Made by a program: the position numbers and the translations under genes. Below, one piece after another: positions 53,162 to 62,176 of a stretch of DNA of 62,197 nt. The notes under the pieces are model-generated. The model searched no databases. It worked only from the letters and a program-made list of their open reading frames with translations, and was not told where the DNA came from. Within the stretch, counting starts at the first letter, position 1. Every line of letters starts with the position of its first letter. Source of the DNA: Silicimonas sp. (GTDB lineage: Bacteria > Pseudomonadota > Alphaproteobacteria > Rhodobacterales > Rhodobacteraceae); assembly GCA_022826385.1 (NCBI GenBank), contig JAJDUZ010000002.1:1-62197 (forward strand), given 5' to 3'.

Positions 53162-53929
53162 CTACTGGAATTGTTCTCGGATCAGACGCTCTTCCAGCCC
53201 GTGGCCGGGATCAAAGAGAATGCGGTGTTCCACGGCAGGTTCGCTCTGAATTTCCACCCATTGCACATCCTGCACTGGGCTGCCGTCGGCATCGGCCATG
53301 ACCGGGCGTTTGTGGGGCTCGAGCACATCGAAGCGAACCGTGGCCGATTTGGGCAGAAGCGCGCCGCGCCAACGGCGGGGCCGGAACGGGGCGACCGCTG
53401 TGAGGGCCAGTACTTCGGAACCGATTGGCAGGATAGGACCATGCGCCGAATAGTTATAGGCCGTGGAGCCTGCCGGCGTGGCAACCAAGGCGCCATCGCA
53501 GACAAGCTCATCCAGTCTGGGCCGGCCGTCGACCGAGATCTTTAACCTTGCCGCCTGCGGCCCTTGTCGCAGCAGCGAGACCTCGTTGATCGCAAGGCCC
53601 ACGACTTCGCGCCCATCCGCTTGGCCCGCCCGCATCCGCAGCGGATTGATCACGGCCTCTTCCGCGTCGGCCAGACGCGCGGGCAGGTCTTCGGCACTGT
53701 ATTCGTTCATCAGGAAGCCGACAGTGCCACGGTTCATGCCATAGACCGGCTTGCCCAGCGGTTGCACGTCCTTCAGCGTTTCCAGCATGAAGCCATCACC
53801 GCCCAGGGCCACGACCACATCGGCGGCGACCGCCTCGGCAGAGCCGTAACGCGCTTCGAGCGCGGCCAGCGCCTCTTGTGCGACCGGCGCACGGCTCGCG
53901 CGGAACGCGATAGATTTGGACGGACGCAT
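53162..53929 (-). CDS. nadK: NAD kinase
   Basis: 255 residues from ATG 53929 with GGGAGAAG upstream; the open frame continues antisense to glyA and is rejected there. The GGDG motif (VALGGDGFML) is near residue 46, followed by GMNRGTVGFLMN and the ATPAGSTAYNYSAHGPI block. It makes NADP from NAD and ATP. Divergent from glyA. Confidence 0.95.
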   Translation of the reverse strand: MRPSKSIAFRASRAPVAQEALAALEARYGSAEAVAADVVVALGGDGFMLETLKDVQPLGKPVYGMNRGTVGFLMNEYSAEDLPARLADAEEAVINPLRMRAGQADGREVVGLAINEVSLLRQGPQAARLKISVDGRPRLDELVCDGALVATPAGSTAYNYSAHGPILPIGSEVLALTAVAPFRPRRWRGALLPKSATVRFDVLEPHKRPVMADADGSPVQDVQWVEIQSEPAVEHRILFDPGHGLEERLIREQFQ

Positions 53930-54049
53930 GACTTCTCCCTCGCCGGTCGCGACAGAATTGCGCGGGCTGCGGCGAAACTCAAGGTTTCCGTTGCCGTGAA
54001 ATGGGGTTAAGAGCAGCGCCACCGACCCGCTTTCCGAAGGAGCAAGACG

Positions 54050-55345
54050 ATGAACGCACCGCAGCGTACCGCCGCCTTTTTCACTGACACGCTTGAAGCC
54101 ACCGACCCGGAGGTCTTTGGCGCCATTGGCAAAGAGCTTGGTCGGCAGCGCGACGAGATCGAATTGATCGCGTCCGAGAACATCGTGAGCCGCGCCGTTA
54201 TGGAAGCGCAAGGCTCGGTGATGACCAACAAATACGCCGAAGGATATCCGGGGCGCCGCTATTATGGCGGCTGCCAGTATGTCGACGTGGCCGAGGAATT
54301 GGCGATTGACCGTGCCAAGGAACTGTTCGGCTGCGACTTTGCCAATGTTCAGCCGAACTCGGGCAGCCAGGCCAACCAGGGTGTCTTTACCGCGCTTCTG
54401 CAACCGGGCGACACGATCCTGGGCATGAGCCTGGATGCCGGGGGTCACCTGACCCATGGTGCGCGCCCGAACCAGTCGGGCAAGTGGTTCAACGCGGTTC
54501 AATACGGCGTCCGCGAAGACACGCTGGACATCGACTATGACCAGATCGAAGCGCTGGCCAAGGAACATCAGCCGAAGATGATCATTGCCGGGGGCTCGGC
54601 CATTCCGCGCGTCATCGACTTCAAGCGGATGCGCGAGATTGCGGATATGGTCGGGGCCTATCTTCTGTCGGACGTGGCGCATTTTGCCGGGCTGATTGCG
54701 GCGGGTCACTATCCGTCGCCGTTCCCGCACAGCCATGTTGCCACGACGACGACGCACAAGACGCTGCGCGGTCCGCGCGGTGGGTTGATCCTCACCAATG
54801 ACGAGGCGATTGCGAAGAAGGTCAACTCGGCCATCTTCCCCGGTATTCAGGGCGGCCCGTTGATGCACGTGATTGCGGCCAAGGCGGTGGCCTTTGGCGA
54901 GGCGCTGCGCCCCGAGTTCAAGGACTATCAGGCGCAGGTCATCGCCAATGCCAAGGCGCTGGCCGACGAGTTGCAGCAGGGCGGCTTGGACATTGTGACC
55001 GGCGGCACCGACAGCCATGTCATGCTGGTCGACCTGCGCCCCAAAGGGGTGAAGGGCAACGCGACCGAGAAGGCACTGGGCCGTGCCCACATCACTGTGA
55101 ACAAGAACGGTATCCCGTTCGACACCGAGAAGCCGATGATCACCAGCGGCGTGCGTCTTGGCACACCTGCCGGCACCACGCGCGGGTTCGGTGAAGACGA
55201 GTTCCGCCAGATTGCCCGCTGGATCACGCGGGTGACGGACGGGCTTGCCGCGAACGGTGAAGAGGGCAATGCCGAGGTCGAAGCGGCTGTGAAAGCCGAA
55301 GTGATCGAACTTTGCCAGCGCTTCCCGATCTATAACGGGCTCTGA
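54050..55345 (+). CDS. glyA: Serine hydroxymethyltransferase
   Basis: 431 residues. PLP lysine lies in [16 protein letters not shown] (about 226-241). N-terminal [13 protein letters not shown] and the [14 protein letters not shown] block are intact. It interconverts serine and glycine while charging tetrahydrofolate with one carbon. AAGGAGCAAGACG precedes the start. Ends 3 nt from the convergent hypothetical gene. Confidence 0.97.
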   Translation: MNAPQRTAAFFTDTLEATDPEVFGAIGKELGRQRDEIELIASENIVSRAVMEAQGSVMTNKYAEGYPGRRYYGGCQYVDVAEELAIDRAKELFGCDFANVQPNSGSQANQGVFTALLQPGDTILGMSLDAGGHLTHGARPNQSGKWFNAVQYGVREDTLDIDYDQIEALAKEHQPKMIIAGGSAIPRVIDFKRMREIADMVGAYLLSDVAHFAGLIAAGHYPSPFPHSHVATTTTHKTLRGPRGGLILTNDEAIAKKVNSAIFPGIQGGPLMHVIAAKAVAFGEALRPEFKDYQAQVIANAKALADELQQGGLDIVTGGTDSHVMLVDLRPKGVKGNATEKALGRAHITVNKNGIPFDTEKPMITSGVRLGTPAGTTRGFGEDEFRQIARWITRVTDGLAANGEEGNAEVEAAVKAEVIELCQRFPIYNGL

Positions 55346-55348
55346 GCG

Positions 55349-55714
55349 TCAGTCGAAATAGCCCTGTCGCAGCGCGACTAGGAACGCGACAAGCACGATC
55401 ACGAACGGGATGAAAACGATCACGGCGAGCCGGTCCAGGACCGCCGCGATCCTCTCGGCCTTGGGGTCCTGCTTGGCAAGGAAGTCGCGCAAGACTCGAT
55501 CGGCTTTCTTCACCGCCCGGGCATCGACACGATGCGCAAACTTAGGATGCGCCGCGTTCGCCTCGGCCTCGATGATCGTCTCTGCCTCGGCCCGCAAATG
55601 GCGGGGCAACCGACGCCCTGCGCGGGCGGTCACGGCGGCCAAGGTTCCGCTGCGCAGCCGCAGCTGGCGTGCCATAACCTCGGCCAAATCGTTTGCGATC
55701 CCACTCACATCCAT
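55349..55714 (-). CDS. Hypothetical protein with C-terminal membrane anchor
   Basis: 121 residues if started at MDVSGIANDL (55714); longer frames would overlap the divergent hydrolase gene. A helical, Arg/Ala-rich body (RAGRRLPRHLRAEAETIIEAE) is followed by one membrane segment (about 95-118) and a short tail. I recall similar short proteins from relatives next to glyA, but the function is unknown. Confidence 0.68.
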   Translation of the reverse strand: MDVSGIANDLAEVMARQLRLRSGTLAAVTARAGRRLPRHLRAEAETIIEAEANAAHPKFAHRVDARAVKKADRVLRDFLAKQDPKAERIAAVLDRLAVIVFIPFVIVLVAFLVALRQGYFD

Positions 55715-55754
55715 GGCACTGGCGATACCGTGACGAAGCCCGTATGAAAAGCCC

Positions 55755-56504
55755 ATGTTGCACAAGCTTTTTCACGGCGCGCAGACCGACCGAACGCCCC
55801 TGCTGATTGCCCATGGGCTTTATGGATCGGCCCGGAACTGGGGGGCCATTGCCAAGCGCTTGTCGGACACCCGCGCGGTGACGGCGGTCGACATGCGCAA
55901 CCACGGCGACAGCCCGTGGTATGACGCCCATGACTATCCGGATATGGCTGCTGATCTGGCGGATGCGATTGACGCGACAAGCGATGTGATCGGGCATTCC
56001 ATGGGCGGCAAGGCCGCGATGGTGCTGGCCCTGACGCGCCCGGAACGGGTGCGGCGTCTGGTGGTCGCCGATATTGCGCCTGTCACCTATACCCACACGC
56101 AGTCCCATATGATTGCCGCGATGCGTCAGGTCGACCTTTCCCGCGTCGAAAGCCGCCGCGATGCCGACGCCCAATTGGCGGCCTTTGTGGAAGACCCCTC
56201 GGTGCGTGCCTTTCTTTTGCAATCGCTGGACGTCAAGGCACAGCGCTGGCGGCTGAACCTTGATGCGCTGGAGGCAGAAATGCCGAAAATCATGTCTTTT
56301 CCAGATGTTGCCGGCAGCTTCGACGCGCCGACGCTGTTTCTCAGCGGGGCCGAAAGCGATTACGTGCAGCGGGAGCATCGCGACGGGATCAAGGCGCTGT
56401 TCCCGAATGCGCGGTTTGCGAAGATTCCGGGGGCGGGGCATTGGCTGCACGCCGAGAAGCCGCGCGAGTTCGAGGCGGCGGTGCGGGCGTTTCTGGACGC
56501 CTGA
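55755..56504 (+). CDS. Alpha/beta-hydrolase (YbfF-like)
   Basis: 249 residues. HGLYGSARNWG (oxyanion region), the nucleophile elbow GHSMGGKAA (Ser near 88), a conserved FLSGAESDYV and the late GHWLHAEKP with catalytic His are all present. Resembles esterases of the YbfF/BioH kind. The natural substrate is unknown. It ends just before the candidate 6S RNA. Confidence 0.9.
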   Translation: MLHKLFHGAQTDRTPLLIAHGLYGSARNWGAIAKRLSDTRAVTAVDMRNHGDSPWYDAHDYPDMAADLADAIDATSDVIGHSMGGKAAMVLALTRPERVRRLVVADIAPVTYTHTQSHMIAAMRQVDLSRVESRRDADAQLAAFVEDPSVRAFLLQSLDVKAQRWRLNLDALEAEMPKIMSFPDVAGSFDAPTLFLSGAESDYVQREHRDGIKALFPNARFAKIPGAGHWLHAEKPREFEAAVRAFLDA

Positions 56505-56514
56505 CATGCAAAAG

Positions 56515-56670
56515 GCGCCAGGTGCTTGGGAGTGATCCCTCACAACACTGACGCCTTCCTGAGCTTCCCCCCAGAGGGCTTGGCCCAGCATGCTTCCGGC
56601 GTTGCCGCCTTCCGCTGACGCTCCGGTTGCCCGTCCCGCCACAAAGTTCCCGCGTTTCAAGACCTTACCG
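56515..56670 (+). ncRNA. ssrS: Candidate 6S RNA
   Basis: In the gap after the hydrolase gene lie blocks that look like 6S RNA: CCTGAGC at 56558-56564 (5' side of the central bulge in E. coli is CCCTGAGC) and, about 20 nt on, TTGGCCCAGCATGCTTCCGG, close to the E. coli apical element TTGGTGAGCATGCTCGGTCC. The ends can pair (AGGTGCTTG, 56520-56528, with CAAGACCT, 56658-56665). Size (about 150) fits alphaproteobacterial 6S. Family call is from memory and not tested by a covariance model. Confidence 0.45.
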
Positions 56671-57099
56671 CTTCGCTCCCCGAAGGAACCTCCGCGCTCT
56701 CCGGCCCTGCCCCGCGATCCTTCACGACCCGATCCAGACACATGTTCTGTTCCGTTCCGCTCCGCACCCGAGGGGTCCTTTGCTCCGCCCCGTCGCTTGC
56801 GCTCTTGGCCGGTAAGAAGAGAATTGCGTGTCTTGCCCCGGCTGCCAAGAAAATAGCACTGCAGCATGAAAATTAGATGGGGATAAGAGTTTGGATTTGC
56901 TGGGGAAATTTCTGGGGATAAGTCAATTTACTCTGACGTCACAAAAACATGACAGGGCTGTGGATGACGTGCCCGAGATCTCGCCAATTTTCCGCGTTTT
57001 CTGCACCTGCTAAGGCGATTTCAGAGCCATTCGGGGCAGAATCACCCTCTTCCCCGCGACTCGCCGACATGGCATAGAGGGGCAAACGAGGAGAGCGAA
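56671..57099. other. 429-nt gap without a supported gene
   Basis: Between the candidate 6S RNA and the small lipoprotein gene no convincing reading frame is seen. The left half is GC-rich; the right half (from about 56860) turns AT-rich and carries three TGGGGA-type repeats and the perfect palindrome TGACGTCA (56934-56941). The promoter of the small lipoprotein should lie in the right half. Confidence 0.4.
56878..56922. repeat. Three TGGGGA-type direct repeats, DnaA-box-like
   Basis: TGGGGATAAG (56878-56887), TGGGGAAATT (56901-56910) and TGGGGATAAG (56913-56922). TGGGGATAA differs from the DnaA box TGTGGATAA by one base. The three copies share one orientation in an AT-rich stretch. Confidence 0.45.
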
Positions 57100-57234
57100 A
57101 TGCGACTGATCTTGGCTTTTGCGCTGCTGACCAGCGTCGTGGCAACGTCCGGATGCGTGCCGGTGGCCGTTGGGGCAGCAGGGGCCGTGGCGGCAGATAC
57201 GATCGCGGAAGACCGCGGTTCGGACCTGTTCTGA
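57100..57234 (+). CDS. Small lipoprotein, 44 residues
   Basis: ATG at 57100 preceded by GAGGAGAGCG, a strong ribosome site. The N-terminus (MRLILAFALLTSVVATSGC) is a signal peptide with lipobox TSGC, followed by a short Ala/Gly-rich part and DRGSDLF. Small lipoproteins of this size (entericidin-like) sit in the envelope; the exact function is unknown. Confidence 0.65.
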   Translation: MRLILAFALLTSVVATSGCVPVAVGAAGAVAADTIAEDRGSDLF

Positions 57235-57305
57235 GGCGCCATCTGTAAAACATAAGTAAAACGTCGGTGGAACGTCGGTGCCGGTGTCGGTGCCGACGCG
57301 CGGGA

Positions 57306-57467
57306 TCAGTCGCCCGTCAGACCGCCAATCGCCCGCTTCGCCGCGCCCGCATAGCCCTGAACCGAGCCCACGGCGGGCCCGGACACCCCGGTCTGGGGCA
57401 TGCCATTGTCGTTGAGCGCATAGCCCAACAGAAACAACAGGCACCCTATCGCAAGAATGCGCATCAT
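57306..57467 (-). CDS. Small exported or membrane protein, 53 residues
   Basis: Two adjacent ATG codons at 57467 and 57464 open a frame MMRILAIGCLLFLLGYAL followed by a Gly-rich tail (GAAKRAIGGLTGD) and TGA. The hydrophobic start is clear, but no good ribosome site is seen. It lies alone in the gap between the small lipoprotein and lepA. No family was recognised. Confidence 0.4.
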   Translation of the reverse strand: MMRILAIGCLLFLLGYALNDNGMPQTGVSGPAVGSVQGYAGAAKRAIGGLTGD

Positions 57468-57670
57468 GAGGATACGTTAACCAAGAATTATGGCGTGGTT
57501 TTGGGGATTTTGGGGCGTGTGGCGTCCGGGCGCGCGGGCAGGCGGGGCAATGTTGTGGCGGTTAGGGGCGGGGCGTGAAGGTGTGGTTGGCTCAGCGCAG
57601 GGCTTTCGATGAAAGCGTTGCGGTGCAGGCGCGCAAGTCATTTCGTCATGCGTTTTCGCTCATCCAAGAT

Positions 57671-57700
57671 GAAAACGGACAGCCTTAGCTGTCCATTTTC
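57671..57700 (-). terminator. Terminator of lepA, overlapping its stop codon
   Basis: GGACAGC (57677-57683) pairs with GCTGTCC (57688-57694), and the flanks GAAAA and TTTTC pair further. On the minus strand the stem is followed by GTTTTC. The lepA stop lies in the loop. Confidence 0.7.
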
Positions 57701-59484
57701 AGGGCGTTTATGAAGGCTTCCTGCGGGATCTCCACACGCCCGAATTGGCGCATCTTCTTCTTGCCCGCCTTCTGCTTCTCCAACAGCTTCTTCTTCCGCG
57801 TGGCGTCGCCGCCATAGCATTTGGCGGTCACGTCCTTGCGCAAGGCTGACAGCGTTTCGCGGGCGATGACCTTGCCGCCGATTGCGGCCTGGATGGGGAT
57901 CTTGAACATGTGGCGGGGGATCAGCTCTTTCAGCTTTTCGCACATCGCCCGGCCGCGCTGCTCGGCCCGGTCGCGGTGGACCATCATGGAAAGCGCGTCG
58001 ACCGGTTCGTCGTTCACGAGGATCTGCATCTTGACCAGATTGTCGGTGCGATACCCGGTCATCTGATAGTCGAAGCTGGCATAGCCCTTGGTCACCGATT
58101 TCAGGCGGTCATAGAAGTCGAAGACCACCTCGTTCAGGGGCAGGTCATAGACCGCCATCGCGCGGGTACCGGCATAGGTCAGGTCTTCCTGAATGCCCCG
58201 GCGATCCTGGCACAGCTTCAGCACGTCGCCCAGATATTCGTCCGGTACAAGGATGGTCGCCTTAATGCGCGGTTCTTCCAGATGGTCGACATGGGTCAGG
58301 TCGGGCATGTCGGCGGGGTTGTGCAACTCCACCATCGAGCCGTCTTTCATGTAGATGTTGTAGATCACCGAGGGCGCGGTGGTGATCAGGTCGATGTCGT
58401 ATTCCCGCTCGATCCGGTCCCGGATCACTTCCAAATGCAGAAGGCCCAGGAAGCCGCAGCGGAAGCCAAAGCCGAGGGCGGCGCTGGTTTCCATTTCCGA
58501 GGTGAACGAGGCGTCGTTCAGCGCCAGTTTCTCGATCGCGTCGCGGAGGTCTTCGAAGTCGTTCGTGTCGACGGGGAAGAGGCCGCAGAACACGACCGGC
58601 ACACTGGGTTTGAAGCCCGGCAGCGGCTGGTCGGTCGGTTTCTTCTCGTGCGTGATGGTGTCGCCCACCTTGGTGTCGCGCACCTGCTTGATGCTGGCGG
58701 TCAGCACGCCGATCTCGCCCGGACCCAGTTCGGGGATGTCCTTCATCTCGGGCCGGAGGACGGCAAGCTTGTCGATCCGGTATTTGGCCCCGGTCTGCAT
58801 CATGGCGATCTGGTCGCCCTTCTTGATGGTGCCGTCGATCACGCGGATCATGACGACGACGCCCAGATAGGGGTCATACCAGCTGTCGACCAGCATCGCT
58901 TTCAGCGGCGCGTCCCGGTTGCCTTCGGGATGCGGCAGCCGCTGCACGATGGCTTCCAGCACATCCGGGATGCCGATGCCGGTCTTGGCGCTGATCTGCA
59001 CCGCGTCGGTGGCGTCGATGCCGATGACGTCTTCGATCTGCTCGGACACGCGGTCGACATCTGCCGCGGGCAGGTCGATCTTGTTCAGAACCGGCACGAT
59101 CTCGTGGTCGGCCTCGATCGCCTGATAGACATTGGCCAGCGTCTGGGCTTCGACGCCCTGCGATGCGTCCACGACCAGAAGTGAACCTTCGACGGCCTGC
59201 ATCGAACGGCTGACCTCGTACGCGAAGTCGACATGGCCCGGCGTGTCGATCAGGTTCAGGATATAGGTCTCGCCGTCCTGTGCGGGGTACTCGATGCGGA
59301 CGGTGTTGGCCTTGATGGTGATGCCGCGCTCGCGCTCGATATCCATGCTGTCGAGCAGCTGTTCCTGCATATCGCGCGCAGCCACGGTGCCGGTGAGCTG
59401 GATAAGCCGGTCGGCCAGCGTGGATTTCCCGTGGTCGATATGGGCGACGATGGAGAAATTGCGGATGTGTTTCAGGTCGGTCAT
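57685..59484 (-). CDS. lepA: Elongation factor 4
   Basis: 599 residues from ATG 59484 ([20 protein letters not shown]), exactly the family length; the upstream extension is not coding. GTPase motifs [17 protein letters not shown] and NKIDLPAAD are intact, and the C-terminal LepA-specific domain ends [12 protein letters not shown]. It back-translocates stalled ribosomes. Single gene downstream of the aegerolysin-like gene. Confidence 0.97.
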   Translation of the reverse strand: MTDLKHIRNFSIVAHIDHGKSTLADRLIQLTGTVAARDMQEQLLDSMDIERERGITIKANTVRIEYPAQDGETYILNLIDTPGHVDFAYEVSRSMQAVEGSLLVVDASQGVEAQTLANVYQAIEADHEIVPVLNKIDLPAADVDRVSEQIEDVIGIDATDAVQISAKTGIGIPDVLEAIVQRLPHPEGNRDAPLKAMLVDSWYDPYLGVVVMIRVIDGTIKKGDQIAMMQTGAKYRIDKLAVLRPEMKDIPELGPGEIGVLTASIKQVRDTKVGDTITHEKKPTDQPLPGFKPSVPVVFCGLFPVDTNDFEDLRDAIEKLALNDASFTSEMETSAALGFGFRCGFLGLLHLEVIRDRIEREYDIDLITTAPSVIYNIYMKDGSMVELHNPADMPDLTHVDHLEEPRIKATILVPDEYLGDVLKLCQDRRGIQEDLTYAGTRAMAVYDLPLNEVVFDFYDRLKSVTKGYASFDYQMTGYRTDNLVKMQILVNDEPVDALSMMVHRDRAEQRGRAMCEKLKELIPRHMFKIPIQAAIGGKVIARETLSALRKDVTAKCYGGDATRKKKLLEKQKAGKKKMRQFGRVEIPQEAFINALKMDS

Positions 59485-59552
59485 GCACCGGGATATGGAG
59501 CAGTGACAAGGCGTTGTCGAGGGCTGGAATAGCCCCCGACGGGACTGATCGA

Positions 59553-59972
59553 TCAGGTCTCGGCCGCGACAAGACTGTAGACGCAATCGATCCGCACGTT
59601 TCCGAGCGCTCCGCTGTCAAGATTGGCGCCACGTTGCTGGATCGTATAGCGCTCGTTCGTTCCAGCGGTCAGAGTGGACGTGTTGCGTTTCGACCCCCAC
59701 GGGCAATCCCAGGCATAGGTGGCAACATGTGTGCTTCCATCCCAAAGCTGGAACGAGCCGGTCGTACCCGACGAGGCATTGGATCGCCCGCAGGAAGAAA
59801 TCACCAACGGATTGTCCGGGGTGGCCTTCTTGCCTTCGATCTTCGACCGGTCGATCTCTTTGCCTTTGTCGTTCTGGGCATGGAATTTGCCCCAGTCGAG
59901 TTTCACGTGTCTGACGGTCAACTCGGTGTGTTTCGGAATGATCTTGATAGAAACCCATTGTGCGTAAGCCAT
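59553..59972 (-). CDS. Aegerolysin-like protein
   Basis: 139 residues, the size of aegerolysins, without a signal peptide as is usual for them. Matches to the family along its length: N-terminal [51 protein letters not shown] and [13 protein letters not shown]. Aegerolysins are beta-sandwich proteins that bind sphingolipid or ceramide-phosphoethanolamine membranes; fungal ones need a MACPF partner to form pores. No such partner gene is visible here. AGGAGA lies six nt before the ATG. A short hairpin (59521-59535) follows the stop. Confidence 0.85.
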   Translation of the reverse strand: MAYAQWVSIKIIPKHTELTVRHVKLDWGKFHAQNDKGKEIDRSKIEGKKATPDNPLVISSCGRSNASSGTTGSFQLWDGSTHVATYAWDCPWGSKRNTSTLTAGTNERYTIQQRGANLDSGALGNVRIDCVYSLVAAET

Positions 59973-60111
59973 GAGGCGTCTCCTGTAATATGGATAGGTA
60001 CAGGTTCGCGCAGAAATTCGGGTGCGCCTGTGCCGTGCGTCACACCGGCGCCAGAACTTACCGTTTTGTCATTTTGAAGTTCTCATGCCCGCGACGCTCC
60101 GGCGCCGCCGC

Positions 60112-60489
60112 TTACCCAAGGCACCAAGCACGGTCATCCAGAGCCAAGATGTCACTGAACCTGGCCTGCGCGTCCGCAAACAAGACTGCATAGGCTTCTT
60201 GGGCGCTTGCGCCGACACCAATGGCTGGACGACGCCGCACGCCCGGTGGCCAGTCTAGTTGTACGGTAACTTCTAGAGACCAGAAGGGTGCGTCCTCTGT
60301 CTGAACCCGCGGAACCGAGAATACTGCACCGCACCCTGTGGGGGCGGCAGCATTCAAGTCATTGACCAAACGTTCGGCTATGTCCTCGGGCGTGTTGCGG
60401 CGATGGAAAAATGCCTGCGCAGGACCAGCCGTCGCCGCAACGAGGCCGCCAAATGCAAGTTTCGAGAGATCGCGACGGTTCAAGATCAT
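60112..60489 (-). CDS. Hypothetical Tat-exported protein
   Basis: 125 residues from ATG 60489; a GTG two codons upstream, with AGGG six nt before it, is also possible. The Tat motif NRRDLSKLAFGG is followed by a hydrophobic stretch ending PAQA. The mature part (about 100 residues) has two Cys but no known domain. It follows the TetR gene after 38 nt and may share its transcript. Confidence 0.6.
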   Translation of the reverse strand: MILNRRDLSKLAFGGLVAATAGPAQAFFHRRNTPEDIAERLVNDLNAAAPTGCGAVFSVPRVQTEDAPFWSLEVTVQLDWPPGVRRRPAIGVGASAQEAYAVLFADAQARFSDILALDDRAWCLG

Positions 60490-60527
60490 AACCACAGGAT
60501 GCCCTACAGGGTCCTTGGTCGCAAGGT

Positions 60528-61136
60528 TCAGGCCGCCTCGGGCGCCATGACACCGACCAGTGCCTCGACCAGAGCGTCGTCGCGGGTGCGGAGCGGCGCG
60601 TTCAGGGCATCGGCCATCGCCATGCGCAGGATCAAGCCCAGCAGCGCAGTATGCATCGCCGCCGCGGCGCGACGCGCATCGACCAGCCGCGCATAACGGC
60701 CACTGTCGACAAGGCGGTCTGCCAGCGTGTCGTACATCTCGGTCGTGGCGGGGTGAATGCGCCCCAGCGTTGTCAGCATCTGACCATTGCGCCCCGGCCT
60801 CTGGCCGATTTGCGGGGTCACGTACATCAGACGAAAGCGGTCCAGGTCCGACGTATGGAAAGTGGCCAACGCGCCAATAAAGGCTCGGATGGCCTCGGCG
60901 CTGGTCGCGTTCTTCGAGATGGCGCCTTTCCCGGCGGTGCTTTCAGCCTCCAGCGCCGGACGCACCAGTGCTTCGATCAGCCGGGCCTTGTTCGGGTACC
61001 AGTAAAGCACAGCCTGCTTGGACACGCCGACCTCGGCGGCAACTGCATCGAATGTCAGGGAATCCGGTCCGGTCGCTCGGACAATTTCGCGGGCCGCAGC
61101 AAGAATGCGTGCGGCGGTCTCACCCCTTTTGGGCAT
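60528..61136 (-). CDS. TetR/AcrR-family regulator
   Basis: 202 residues from ATG 61136, with AAGGTGA upstream; a GTG 15 nt earlier is the alternative. N-terminal helix-turn-helix: GETAARILAAAREIV, LTFDAVAAEVGVSKQAVLYWYPNK. C-terminal ligand domain of variable sequence. It is read toward the Tat-exported protein and aegerolysin genes; its target is unknown. Confidence 0.9.
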   Translation of the reverse strand: MPKRGETAARILAAAREIVRATGPDSLTFDAVAAEVGVSKQAVLYWYPNKARLIEALVRPALEAESTAGKGAISKNATSAEAIRAFIGALATFHTSDLDRFRLMYVTPQIGQRPGRNGQMLTTLGRIHPATTEMYDTLADRLVDSGRYARLVDARRAAAAMHTALLGLILRMAMADALNAPLRTRDDALVEALVGVMAPEAA

Positions 61137-61257
61137 ACTGATCACCTTCACTTACCAAGGGGAAGATTAAAGGCTTGTGATCGCAGGAGAAAGTGCGCCT
61201 GTGGAAATGGATCGTTTCTTCAAACGCTTTAATCGGCGGCTTCACAAATGCAGAAAG

Positions 61258-62001
61258 CTAGGTCGCGAACGTGCGCTGGAAGTACGGATCGTCCCGACTG
61301 CCGGGATACGTGTCTAGGATATCGCGGATCACGCGCTTGGTGCTTTCCGGCAGTTCGTCACCACGCCCGGTCTTGCCTTTGTTGAAGCGAGAACCGGCCG
61401 AGCGTGCCGTGCCAATCGACGCCTCGATCTGTGCGCGTGTCGCGTCGATGCCGCAATGCAGGGCAATACGCTGGATCGTCGGAACGGGTTCCAAGGCAAT
61501 GTCGTCATAGCCAACGCGCAGAACGCCCGGCACATCTTTCCAGCTAAAGTAGAAGTTGAGATACCAGGGCAGCATCAGCCTTGCGATTGCCGTCGCAAGC
61601 GCTTCATCGTCCATGGCAGTGTGTCTGTCATCGAACCACGCCATCGGCCAGACAACGCTTTCGCGGCGAATGTGGTCGCGAATACTTGCGACGGCGTCCG
61701 ACAGATCGCGCGTCAGAACCACGGTCTTTATGCCGTATCTGTCGATCAACGTCTGCGTCGGCGCGCTGTTTCGCACATGCGCTTGCGAAACGTAATTGCG
61801 GATCATCCGGAACCGGTACTTGCGCAGTCGCGTTTCACAGAGTTCCTGCTCACGTCGGTCATATCCCGGCATCAGTCTGACTGTCCGGCTGTCTGGCAGA
61901 CTTCCCAGCGCATTGGTCAGAAACGTCGAGGCCGTCTTTGGCTGGCATGCCAAGAGAACAAAGTTCGGTTTCTCAAGAAACTTAAGCATCGACGTGGGCA
62001 T
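61258..62001 (-). CDS. Sulfotransferase-like protein
   Basis: 247 residues. The PAPS-binding 5'-loop is LLACQPKTASTFLTN (about 16-30); the 3'-phosphate element reads VVLTRDLSDAVASIRDHI (about 93-110). The C-terminal half has LNFYFSWKDVPGVLRVGYDDI and RFNKGKTGRG, typical of PAPS-dependent carbohydrate sulfotransferases. Start may be at 62001 or at the ATG four codons inside. Third such gene in this window and different in sequence from the others. Confidence 0.78.
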   Translation of the reverse strand: MPTSMLKFLEKPNFVLLACQPKTASTFLTNALGSLPDSRTVRLMPGYDRREQELCETRLRKYRFRMIRNYVSQAHVRNSAPTQTLIDRYGIKTVVLTRDLSDAVASIRDHIRRESVVWPMAWFDDRHTAMDDEALATAIARLMLPWYLNFYFSWKDVPGVLRVGYDDIALEPVPTIQRIALHCGIDATRAQIEASIGTARSAGSRFNKGKTGRGDELPESTKRVIRDILDTYPGSRDDPYFQRTFAT

Positions 62002-62176
62002 CCCGTCCTATCTGCAATCGCGCACCCAAGGTTTCGAGATAGGCCCGGCCAAATTCCACGGCGAATTTTTTCTGTGCATGATCGTCTGTTTCTACATTGG
62101 GTTTTCTGAACCGGCTGGACATTCTTCTGTCAACCGTCTATGACGTTTTCTGACCGAAATCGAATCAGAGGCCGCA

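Noticed and set aside
53930-55090. Minus-strand extension of nadK antisense to glyA
   Set aside because: glyA is unambiguous on the plus strand; nadK has a good start and ribosome site at 53929.
56542-56867. Minus-strand coding in the gap after the hydrolase gene
   Set aside because: Arg/Gly-rich translation without start context; the sequence fits a structured RNA on the plus strand better.
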